A DNA stretch of 63,140 nucleotides from CADEED01 sp035286365. GTDB taxonomy: Bacteria; Pseudomonadota; Gammaproteobacteria; Steroidobacterales; Steroidobacteraceae. The stretch spans positions 1 to 63,140 of the forward strand of contig DATHJZ010000283.1 in assembly GCA_035286365.1 (NCBI GenBank), written 5' to 3'. Below the pieces are notes generated by a model, which was given only the letters and a program-made list of their open reading frames with translations, was not told where the DNA came from and searched no databases. The position numbers and the translations under genes were made by a program. The stretch's first letter is position 1; every line of letters begins with the position of its first letter. Of this stretch, positions 25,708-32,581 are shown in pieces.

Positions 25708-26634
25708 TTACGGCGCCGGGCCCACCTGTTCGGAGTAACCCGCGCGGATCGCGCCCGCCAGCCGGTTCCTGTCCGGGTACTGCGCGGACATTTCCTCCGT
25801 GATGATCTGGATCGCCTCGTCCTGCGACTTGCCGGCTTTCGCGAGCTCGGCGCTGCGAGCGCGAATCCGGGTGAGATAGCTGCGATATTCCGCGATGATC
25901 GAGGCGTCGCCAAAGGGCCCGTGACTCGGCACGATGTGCTGCGCCTTGAATGCGTCGAGCCGGTCGAGGCTCGCGAGCCAGTGGCCGATCTTCGCGGTCG
26001 GGTTGGAGAAGGAAGGCTGCGGTTTCATGGCCACGTCACCCGAGAACAACACGCCGCCCACCAGCACCACCGTGTCTCCGTGCGTGTGATTGGTGCCCAT
26101 GGCGTAGATCTTCGCCGTCACACCGCCGAGATCGAGCGAGTACTCCTGGCCGAAGGTGATGTCGGCCGCGCGGTGCTTCGCATCCTTCAGCAGTTCCGCG
26201 TTGAGCGCGGAGCGCTGCGCGAACACCGGCACGAGGTTCATGCCGGCGCCCGCCGCGATGTCGACGATCTGATCCTGCGAGCGGATCAGCTTCGAGTCGC
26301 GCGGGAATACGTGCGCGCCCATGTCGTGCTCGGGATGCACGTGGGTCGTGACGATGTAGATAGGCTTGCCGGCGCCGACCTTGGCGACTTCCCGCAGCAC
26401 GGTTTCGCCGTTGCGCGTGCCCATGCCGGTGTCGATCACGAGCACAGACTTCTTGCCGACGACGATGCCGACATTCGGCACGAGCGAGGCATTGCCGTCC
26501 GGGATCGCCCAGACGTGGTCAGTGATCTTTTCGGTGACGCCCGCGCGTACCAACGATGGCGGTGCGGCGGGTTGCTGGGCGAGGGCGGTGGTGGCCAGAA
26601 ACGTCGCGGCAATCGTGGACGCGGCCTTGCGCAT
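25708..26634 (-). CDS. Exported metallo-beta-lactamase-fold hydrolase
   Basis: A signal peptide (MRKAASTIAATFLATTALAQ) precedes an MBL domain of about 280 residues. The first metal motif reads THVHPEHDMGAH, i.e. HxHxEH with Glu where HxHxDH is usual. Further ligands are likely in NHTHGD, SGDVAM and PSHGPF. Such periplasmic proteins are often annotated as SoxH-like or quinoprotein-relay MBL proteins; the substrate is unknown. AGGAGAG precedes the ATG. It is convergent with rpe, six bases apart. Confidence 0.82.
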   Translation of the reverse strand: MRKAASTIAATFLATTALAQQPAAPPSLVRAGVTEKITDHVWAIPDGNASLVPNVGIVVGKKSVLVIDTGMGTRNGETVLREVAKVGAGKPIYIVTTHVHPEHDMGAHVFPRDSKLIRSQDQIVDIAAGAGMNLVPVFAQRSALNAELLKDAKHRAADITFGQEYSLDLGGVTAKIYAMGTNHTHGDTVVLVGGVLFSGDVAMKPQPSFSNPTAKIGHWLASLDRLDAFKAQHIVPSHGPFGDASIIAEYRSYLTRIRARSAELAKAGKSQDEAIQIITEEMSAQYPDRNRLAGAIRAGYSEQVGPAP

Positions 26635-26710
26635 GGGACTCTCCTGGGACGACGTCGCGATTGAACTCCAAGCAGCGGAATTTTGCAGCATGGGGGGTCG
26701 ACAGGAATGA

Positions 26711-26735
26711 AAACGCCCGGTCGAACCGGGCGTTT
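26711..26735 (-). terminator. Intrinsic terminator downstream of the crp homologue
   Basis: AAACGCCCGG and CCGGGCGTTT form a 10-bp stem with a five-base loop; on the minus strand the stem runs into TTTTC. It lies just past palindromic element B and about 55 bases beyond the crp stop. Confidence 0.7.
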
Positions 26736-26739
26736 GCGC

Positions 26740-26788
26740 AAATGAGGTCCGGCCCCTTTTGCTAGGAAATGGGGTCTGACCCCATTTC
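26740..26788. repeat. Palindromic element B, two tandem imperfect palindromes
   Basis: GAAATGGGGTC-T-GACCCCATTTC (26766-26788) is a perfect palindrome with one central base. A diverged copy (26740-26760, AAATGAGGTCCGGCCCC...) precedes it after six bases. The crp stop codon TAG (minus strand, 26792-26790) directly abuts the element. The motif is of the kind often associated with REP-type transposases; no such transposase gene is in the window. Confidence 0.75.
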
Positions 26789-26789
26789 T

Positions 26790-27545
26790 CTATTCGTCGT
26801 CGTCCTCGTCATCTTCATCGTCATCCGCTTCGACGCGGGCAGTGCGCACGGGCATGCCACCCTTGCCGCCCTGTACGGGGACTACGACGGGACGTGTCTT
26901 CATCTTCGGACGAGCGTTGAAGACAACGATAGTCTTGCCGGTAGCGCGCAAGAGGCCCTGGTCTTCCAGCACCTTCAGCACGCGGCCCGCCATTTCGCGC
27001 GAGCAACCGACCAGGCGTGACAATTCCTGGCGAGACACCTTGATCTGCATGCCTTCCGGATGCGTCATCGCATCGGGTTCGCCGCACAGATCCATGATGG
27101 CGTGCGCCACGCGGCCGGTAACGTCGACGAATGCGAGGTCCGAGAGTTTGCGATTCGTGCGGTCTAACCGTGTCGCCAGTTGCGTGGCGAGCTCGAACAC
27201 CAGGCCGGGACTTTCCGCCGCGATCTGGCGGAAGCGCGGATAGGTCATTTCCGCAAGTTCGCAGTGGTTGCGCGTGCGCACCCAGGCGCTGCGCAGCGGT
27301 GACTCGTGGAACAGGCCCATCTCACCGAAGAACTGACCCTTGTTGAGGTAGGCGAGAACCATCTCGTTGCCTTCCTCGTCTTCGACCATCACCTCAACGG
27401 AGCCGCTGATGATGTAGTAGAGAACATCGGGCAGATCGCCTGCATGGATCACGACCGTCTTGGACGGAACAGTGCGAATGCGGCAATAACTCAGAAACCG
27501 GTTGATCGCCGGAATGTCGCTGAGGGGTTTGACCGCCTCTTCCAT
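26790..27545 (-). CDS. crp: Crp/Fnr family transcription regulator (Crp/Vfr/Clp-like) with acidic tail
   Basis: A cyclic-nucleotide-binding domain (residues about 15-130, with FGEMGLFHESPLRSAWVR covering the phosphate-binding cassette) is joined by the dimer helix to a helix-turn-helix with SRQELSRLVGCSREMAGRVLK. The Arg-Glu...Arg contact residues of E. coli CRP are kept, so the operator should be TGTGA-N6-TCACA. The residue matching CRP Ser128 is Asn, so ligand preference may differ. About 40 extra residues follow the fold and end in eleven Asp/Glu residues, unusual for the family. I chose the start MEEAVKPLSD after GGGAGAG. Confidence 0.9.
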   Translation of the reverse strand: MEEAVKPLSDIPAINRFLSYCRIRTVPSKTVVIHAGDLPDVLYYIISGSVEVMVEDEEGNEMVLAYLNKGQFFGEMGLFHESPLRSAWVRTRNHCELAEMTYPRFRQIAAESPGLVFELATQLATRLDRTNRKLSDLAFVDVTGRVAHAIMDLCGEPDAMTHPEGMQIKVSRQELSRLVGCSREMAGRVLKVLEDQGLLRATGKTIVVFNARPKMKTRPVVVPVQGGKGGMPVRTARVEADDDEDDEDDDE

Positions 27546-27587
27546 CTGACTCTCCCTTGCTGCTGTATGCATCGCGCCTGTGCCTGC

Positions 27588-27613
27588 GTATTAAGTCGTA
27601 TTACATAACTTAA
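27588..27613 (-). promoter_or_regulatory. Promoter region of the crp homologue
   Basis: Two TAATAC boxes occur on the minus strand (27603-27598 and 27593-27588) inside an AT-rich stretch with the inverted repeat TTAAGT...ACTTAA (27591-27613). From the first box the start would be near 27591. The expected -35 is poor, as for activator-dependent promoters. Confidence 0.5.
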
Positions 27614-27644
27614 TCCCAAGCGGGGCAAAAGAACACGGATCAAA

Positions 27645-27660
27645 GGTGATCCGCGTCACA
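27645..27660. promoter_or_regulatory. Near-consensus Crp binding site
   Basis: GGTGA-TCCGCG-TCACA matches TGTGA-N6-TCACA at nine of ten fixed positions. Its centre (27652.5) is 61.5 bases upstream of the start predicted from the TAATAC box at 27603-27598, a classical class I Crp position. It lies between coq7 and the crp homologue, which points to autoregulation. Confidence 0.65.
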
Positions 27661-27669
27661 GGCATCTAC

Positions 27670-28329
27670 CTAAAACCGGTACGAAGTATGCGTCATCACC
27701 CTCGCGGTTCGCCGCATCAATTCGCGTACGGGTCCCGGGAGCGCTGCGCCGCCGGCATTACGCGCCTCGCGACCATGCCCCACCTCGTCGTGGCGCATCG
27801 CCTCGACGATTGCCCGGCTGCGAACGTCTTCGCGCGGCAATCTATCAAGGTGGCTCTTCAAATGACCCTCCACCTGGCGTTCCGTCTCGGCCACGAACCC
27901 CAGGCTGGCGCGGTCGCCGAGCAGTGCGGCGAGGGTGCCGATGCCGAATGAGCCGGCATACCAGAGCGGGTTGAGCACGCTGGGCCTTGCGCCGAGTTCC
28001 TTGAGGCGTTCTTCGCACCAGGCCAGATGGTCGGTCTCCTCGCGCGCGGCGTGGAGCATGAATTCGCGGATTTCCGGGTCGCGGGCAAACAGCGCCTGTG
28101 CGTGGTACAGCGCCTGCGCGGCCATCTCGCCGGCATGGTTCACGCGCATGAGGGCGGCCGATTCCCGTTTCTCGTCCGTCGAAAGCGCCGCATCCGCCTT
28201 CTGGGCCTCGCGGGCGGGACCTGCGCCGGAAGTGGGTACCGGCCGGCCGGCGGCCGGCGGGGCCAGCAGGGCGCGCAGGGCGCGGTCCGCCGCAGAGATA
28301 AAGGTGTCGAGGGAGGGGCCCTTCGCCAT
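27670..28329 (-). CDS. coq7: Ubiquinone biosynthesis hydroxylase Coq7 (demethoxyubiquinone hydroxylase)
   Basis: A di-iron monooxygenase that hydroxylates 2-polyprenyl-3-methyl-6-methoxy-benzoquinol. The iron ligands can be seen in the ferritin-like helices: Glu in MRVNHAGEM, EETDH in AREETDHLAW, and MRHDEVGHG near the C-terminus. Length 219 residues. It is found in place of ubiF in many proteobacteria. The ATG is preceded at eight bases by a perfect TATAAT. Confidence 0.95.
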   Translation of the reverse strand: MAKGPSLDTFISAADRALRALLAPPAAGRPVPTSGAGPAREAQKADAALSTDEKRESAALMRVNHAGEMAAQALYHAQALFARDPEIREFMLHAAREETDHLAWCEERLKELGARPSVLNPLWYAGSFGIGTLAALLGDRASLGFVAETERQVEGHLKSHLDRLPREDVRSRAIVEAMRHDEVGHGREARNAGGAALPGPVRELMRRTARVMTHTSYRF

Positions 28330-28337
28330 GGGGCGGG

Positions 28338-28343
28338 ATTATA
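28338..28343 (-). promoter_or_regulatory. -10 box of coq7
   Basis: A perfect TATAAT on the minus strand ends eight bases before the coq7 ATG; the spacer CCCGCCCC has no ribosome binding site. Leader length would be zero to three bases. Confidence 0.5.
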
Positions 28344-28373
28344 GGGCGCTAAGCCTTTAGAGCATCAGGAGTT

Positions 28374-28402
28374 TTGCAAAGGCATAGGGCGTTGAGTACA
28401 CT
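28374..28402 (+). promoter_or_regulatory. Promoter of rplM-rpsI
   Basis: TTGCAA (28374-28379) and TACACT (28397-28402) are separated by 17 bases. Transcription should begin near 28409, leaving a leader of about 85 bases before rplM, long enough for autogenous control as known for ribosomal protein operons. Confidence 0.7.
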
Positions 28403-28493
28403 TGCGCCCCTTTTTCCAGGGGCCCACCAGCTTCGAATTGCGGCTGAATTCTCAGGCGCGATAGGCGGGCTCTTCCGGTTTGGAGTCTTAGTG

Positions 28494-28922
28494 ATGAGTA
28501 CTGTTTTTGCGAATTCGGAGACCGTGCGTGGCGATTGGTTCGTGGTGGATGCCTCGAACAAGATCCTCGGCCGCCTCGCCACCCAGATCGCGATGCGCCT
28601 CAAGGGCAAGCACAAGGCGATCTTCAGCCCGCACGTCGACATGGGCGATCACATCGTCGTGTTGAACGCGGAGAAGATCAAAGTCACGGGCAACAAGCTC
28701 GACGACAAGATCTATTACCACCACACCGGCGCCATCGGCGGCATCAAGTCGATCGCCCTCGGCAAGCTGCTCAAGGAGCATCCCGAGCGCGCCATCGAAT
28801 TCGCGGTGAAGGGCATGCTCCCCAAGGGCCCGCTCGGCCGCAAGATGTACAAGAAGCTGCACGTGTTCGCGGGCGACAAGCATCCGCACGCCGCCCAGCA
28901 GCCGAAGCAACTCGAAATTTAA
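28494..28922 (+). CDS. rplM: 50S ribosomal protein L13
   Basis: L13 is an early assembly protein of the large subunit. WFVVDASNKILGRLATQIA near the N-terminus and KMYKKLHVFAGDKHPHAAQQP at the end are diagnostic, and 142 residues is the normal length. I chose ATG 28494 from homology; the open frame extends upstream through the leader. rpsI follows after 11 bases, the universal pairing. Confidence 0.98.
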   Translation: MSTVFANSETVRGDWFVVDASNKILGRLATQIAMRLKGKHKAIFSPHVDMGDHIVVLNAEKIKVTGNKLDDKIYYHHTGAIGGIKSIALGKLLKEHPERAIEFAVKGMLPKGPLGRKMYKKLHVFAGDKHPHAAQQPKQLEI

Positions 28923-28933
28923 GGAATAGAAGA

Positions 28934-29335
28934 ATGCCCGCTCAAGCAGCAAAGCCGCACTACGGCACTGGCCGCCGCAAGACCGCCGCCGCGCGCGTCT
29001 ACATGAAGGCCGGTACCGGCAAGATCACGGTCAACGATCGTCCGCTCGACGAGTTCTTCGGTCGTGAGACCGGCCGCATGATCGTGCGCCAGCCGCTCGA
29101 ACTCGTGCAGATGGCCGACAAGTTCGATTTCACCGTGACGGTTGCGGGCGGTGGCATCACCGGCCAGGCCGGCGCGATTCGTCACGGCATCACGCGCGCT
29201 CTCATGGAGTACGACGGTGAGCTGCGCAAGGCTCTGCGCGTCGCCGGCTTCGTCACACGCGACGCGCGCGAAGTCGAGCGCAAGAAAGTCGGCCGCCGCA
29301 AGGCCCGCCGCGGACCGCAGTACTCCAAGCGCTAA
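28934..29335 (+). CDS. rpsI: 30S ribosomal protein S9
   Basis: S9 reaches into the decoding centre with its basic C-terminal tail, here RKKVGRRKARRGPQYSKR with the conserved final SKR. YGTGRRKTAAARVYMKAG is the family N-terminus. Length 133 residues. It is followed 35 bases later by a tRNA-Gln gene, and the next intrinsic terminator lies beyond that tRNA. Confidence 0.98.
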   Translation: MPAQAAKPHYGTGRRKTAAARVYMKAGTGKITVNDRPLDEFFGRETGRMIVRQPLELVQMADKFDFTVTVAGGGITGQAGAIRHGITRALMEYDGELRKALRVAGFVTRDAREVERKKVGRRKARRGPQYSKR

Positions 29336-29370
29336 GCGCGCTGGTATTGTTCGCGCAGACGGTTCGATTT

Positions 29371-29444
29371 TGGGGGATCGTCTAGCGGTAGGACAACGGA
29401 CTCTGACTCCGTTTACCTAGGTTCGAATCCTAGTCCCCCAGCCA
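29371..29444 (+). tRNA. tRNA-Gln (anticodon CUG)
   Basis: A 74-base cloverleaf: acceptor stem TGGGGGA/TCCCCCA, anticodon stem ACGGA/TCCGT with loop CTCTGAC (29401-29407) and anticodon CTG at 29403-29405, T arm CTAGG TTCGAAT CCTAG, discriminator G and encoded CCA (29442-29444). The U1-A72 pair is typical of glutamine tRNAs. Confidence 0.97.
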
Positions 29445-29450
29445 AAATTG

Positions 29451-29479
29451 AAACCCGCCGCACGGCGGGTTTCTTTTTT
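29451..29479 (+). terminator. Intrinsic terminator after tRNA-Gln
   Basis: AAACCCGCC and GGCGGGTTT form a 9-bp stem with a four-base loop, followed by CTTTTTT. It ends the rplM-rpsI-tRNA unit. Confidence 0.9.
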
Positions 29480-29495
29480 CCGCAGGAGTAGTTAG

Positions 29496-31283
29496 ATGAT
29501 CCGTAGTGCGCCACTCGCTTTTCTGTTGCTCTGCTCCGCACTCGCGGGCGTGTCCCGCGCCGCGGGCGACGCGGCCGCAGAACTCGGCCGGATGTACGAC
29601 GAATTCTGGGAAGAGAATCTCAAGCTCAATCCACTCAGCGCCACGTACGCCGGCGATCCGCGCTACAACGGCGAACTGCCGAACACGCTGTCGCCGGAGT
29701 ACGAAGCGCAGAAACGTGCGTTTCACCGCCGCTATCTCGAGCGCGCGCGCGCGATCGGATCCGCGCAGCTCGCAGGACAGGATCGCCTGTCGTACGACAT
29801 CTTCACTCTCAATCGCGAATCGGCGCTCGAGGAGCTCACCTATCCGCAGCGCCTGATCCCGATCAACCAGTTCTACAACCCGGCCAACACGTTCGCGCAG
29901 CTGGGCTCGGGCACGGGCGCGCAGCCGTTCGTGACGGTCAAGGACTATGACGACTGGCTGCAGCGCGCGGCACGCATCCCGCTCCTCCTCGAACAGGCCG
30001 CGGCGAACATGCGCGAAGGCGTGAAGGCGGATGTCGTCGAGCCGCGCGTGTTGATGGAAAAGGTGCTGCCGCAGCTCGAAGCGAATGCGCCCACGGACCC
30101 GCAGAAGAGCATCTTCTGGGGACCCGTCGCGAAAATGCCCGCCGACTTTCCGGCCGCTGACCGCGAGCGCCTGACCGCCGCGTTCCGCGTTCTCATTGCC
30201 TCGCAACTGACCCCCGCGTACCGCGCTCTGCGCACGTTCATCGCAGACGAATACCTGCCGAAGACGCAAACTGCATTCGGTCGCGGCGCGCTTCCCGATG
30301 GCGCCGCCTGGTACGAACAGAACGTCCGCAACAACACGATGCGCTCGCTGACCGCCGCGCGCGTCCACCAGATCGGGCTCGACGAAGTGGCGCGCATCCA
30401 GGACGGCATGCCGGCCGTCGCGAAGCAGCTGGGCTACACGAAGCCGACGAAATCTTTGCCTGAGCTCAAGGCGTTCTTCGAGTGGGTGAAGACGCGCGGC
30501 GACATGTACTTCGAGTCGCGCGAGCAATTGCTGTCGACGTACCAGGCGTTCGGCGCGAACGTCGCGCCGCTGCTGCCGAACTACTTCAACCTGCGGCCGA
30601 AGACCGGCTACGAAGTGAGACTGGTCGAGCCGTTCCGCGAGGCGTCGGCGTCCTCGGGCTCGTACCAGGGTCCATCGCTCGACGGCAAGCGCGGCGGTGT
30701 GTTCTACGTGAACGCTTTCGACTTGAAGGCGCGGCCGCGCTGGGCGCTGGCGTCTCTGTCATTGCACGAGGCGGCTCCGGGGCACCACTTCCAGATTTCG
30801 CTGCAGCGCGAGCTCAGGGACCTGCCGACCTTCCGGCGCGTCTCGACCGATACCGCATTCACCGAGGGCTGGGGCCTGTACGCCGAATATCTGGGCTACG
30901 AGATGGGCATTTACAAGGATCCCGTGGCGCGCTTCGGCGCGCTCGACGCCGAATTGTGGCGCGCAATCCGGCTCGTGACCGACACCGGTATTCACTCCAA
31001 GGGGTGGACGCGCCAGCAGACGATCGACTACATGCTGGCGAACTCGCCCTCGGAAATGACGCGCGCGGTGTCCGAAGCCGAACGATTTTCCGCGATCCCG
31101 GGGCAGGCACTGGCGTACAAGATCGGCCAGCTCAAGATCGTCGAACTGCGCAAGCGCGCGGAACAGGCGCTCGGCAAGAAGTTCGACGTGCGCGCGTTCC
31201 ACGACGAAGTGCTGAAGGATGGCGCCGTGCCCCTCGAGGTTCTCGAGCAGAAGATAGACCGCTGGATCGCCGCGACGCGGTAA
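29496..31283 (+). CDS. Exported DUF885 family metallopeptidase-like protein
   Basis: A 595-residue protein with a signal peptide (IRSAPLAFLLLCSALAGVSRAAG). The DUF885 family shares the gluzincin pattern: HEAAPGHHFQ (HExxxH-like) and, about 25 residues later, TAFTEGWGLYAEYLGYE with the probable third ligand Glu. These proteins are believed to be periplasmic peptidases, but substrates are not established. The gene is preceded by GCAGGAGTAG as ribosome site and stands alone. Confidence 0.88.
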   Translation: MIRSAPLAFLLLCSALAGVSRAAGDAAAELGRMYDEFWEENLKLNPLSATYAGDPRYNGELPNTLSPEYEAQKRAFHRRYLERARAIGSAQLAGQDRLSYDIFTLNRESALEELTYPQRLIPINQFYNPANTFAQLGSGTGAQPFVTVKDYDDWLQRAARIPLLLEQAAANMREGVKADVVEPRVLMEKVLPQLEANAPTDPQKSIFWGPVAKMPADFPAADRERLTAAFRVLIASQLTPAYRALRTFIADEYLPKTQTAFGRGALPDGAAWYEQNVRNNTMRSLTAARVHQIGLDEVARIQDGMPAVAKQLGYTKPTKSLPELKAFFEWVKTRGDMYFESREQLLSTYQAFGANVAPLLPNYFNLRPKTGYEVRLVEPFREASASSGSYQGPSLDGKRGGVFYVNAFDLKARPRWALASLSLHEAAPGHHFQISLQRELRDLPTFRRVSTDTAFTEGWGLYAEYLGYEMGIYKDPVARFGALDAELWRAIRLVTDTGIHSKGWTRQQTIDYMLANSPSEMTRAVSEAERFSAIPGQALAYKIGQLKIVELRKRAEQALGKKFDVRAFHDEVLKDGAVPLEVLEQKIDRWIAATR

Positions 31284-31296
31284 TGTCACATTCCGC

Positions 31297-32568
31297 TCAG
31301 TCGATCAACGCCTGGTAGATAGATGCCTTGAACTTGTCGGTGAGATCCGTGTTGTTCGGGATCATCTGGATCATCAACACGGTCGTCAGGCGCTCCGCCG
31401 GATCGACGCGGTAGTAAGTGCCGTAGGCGCCGCCCCAGCCCCATGAGCCGACCGATTCCATGCCGCTCACGCCGTACGTGTCGTGGGTCTCGAAGCCGTA
31501 CCCGAACCCCAGGCCCTTGGGGCTCTTGAGGTCCCCCACCTGGTTCGTGGTCATCAACTGCACGGCGTGCGGTGAGAGCAGGCGTACCTTCCCGAGTGCG
31601 CCGCCGTTGCGCAGCGCCTCGAGGAAGGTGGCGTAGTCGCGCGCGGTGGAGACGATGCCGGCGCCGCCGGAGAAGCTCTTGCGCGGGCCGTCAACGTAGT
31701 TGCCCTGGCCGCGCGGGCCATCGGGCTGGCGCACGGCCTTGCCGTCCGCATCGCTGCCATACACCACCGCCAGCCGCTCGCGCTTCCCGGGCGGTAGATA
31801 GAAGTACGTGTCCTGCATGCCGAGTGGCCCGGTAATGTGCGTGCGGATGAACTCGTCGAGCGACTGGCCCGACGCCTTCTCGACGATGCAGCCCAGGATG
31901 TCGGTGTTGTAGCCGTACTCGTACGATTCGCCGGGCTGCGCCACGAAGGGCAGGGTGCCGAGCCTTTCCATCGTTACGCAGATCGGCTCGTCCTTGTCGG
32001 CGAAGTACCAGCCGAAGCCGGCGGCGGGACCCAGTCCCTTGGCCTCGTACAGCGGCGCGATGTCTGGCGTCTGGCCGTACGAGATGCCCGCGGTGTGCGT
32101 CAGCAAATCGCGGATCGTGATCGGGCGCCTGGCCGCGGTGATCGTGAGGCCCGTGCGGTTCGCGTTCTTCACGCCGACGGTGGTCTTCGCGAACGTCGGG
32201 ATGTACTTGCCGGCCTGGTCGTTCACCGTGAGCTTGCCTTCCTCCATCAGCTGCAGGATCGCGACGCTGGTGAGCGCCTTCGATTGCGAGGCGATGCGGA
32301 ATTCCGTGTCCATCGCCATCCTGCGGCCGGCTTCCTTGTCCGCCCAACCCACCGCGTGTTCGTACACCGGCTTTCCGTCGCGCAGCACCAGCGCGACGAT
32401 TCCGCCGATGCGGCCATCGTTCACGTAGCCGTCGAGCAGTGCGTCGACGCGCGCCAGTCGTTCGGTCGAGAAGCCTGCTTTGAGGGTGTCCGCAGCCGGC
32501 GCCGCACAGGCCGCGAGCAGCGTGAATACCGCGGCGGCAATGAGCTGCGCAATCTCGTTCGCTTTCAT
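31297..32568 (-). CDS. Serine hydrolase, beta-lactamase/EstB-like lipoprotein
   Basis: A class-C beta-lactamase-type fold (423 residues). The SxxK nucleophile motif is SQSK at about residues 94-97 and the tyrosine motif is YGYNTDILG. The N-terminus ends in a lipobox LAAC at about 18-21, so the protein is probably a lipoprotein facing the periplasm. Most relatives are esterases or D-aminopeptidases rather than drug-resistance enzymes. I chose ATG 32568; a TTG two codons earlier is possible. It is convergent with the DUF885 gene. Confidence 0.86.
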   Translation of the reverse strand: MKANEIAQLIAAAVFTLLAACAAPAADTLKAGFSTERLARVDALLDGYVNDGRIGGIVALVLRDGKPVYEHAVGWADKEAGRRMAMDTEFRIASQSKALTSVAILQLMEEGKLTVNDQAGKYIPTFAKTTVGVKNANRTGLTITAARRPITIRDLLTHTAGISYGQTPDIAPLYEAKGLGPAAGFGWYFADKDEPICVTMERLGTLPFVAQPGESYEYGYNTDILGCIVEKASGQSLDEFIRTHITGPLGMQDTYFYLPPGKRERLAVVYGSDADGKAVRQPDGPRGQGNYVDGPRKSFSGGAGIVSTARDYATFLEALRNGGALGKVRLLSPHAVQLMTTNQVGDLKSPKGLGFGYGFETHDTYGVSGMESVGSWGWGGAYGTYYRVDPAERLTTVLMIQMIPNNTDLTDKFKASIYQALID

Positions 32569-32581
32569 GGCCAACCCCCGA

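Noticed and set aside
31297..32568. AmpC beta-lactamase resistance gene
   Set aside because: Motif spacing and the YGYNTD motif fit the esterase/EstB-like branch; no ampR-like regulator is adjacent.
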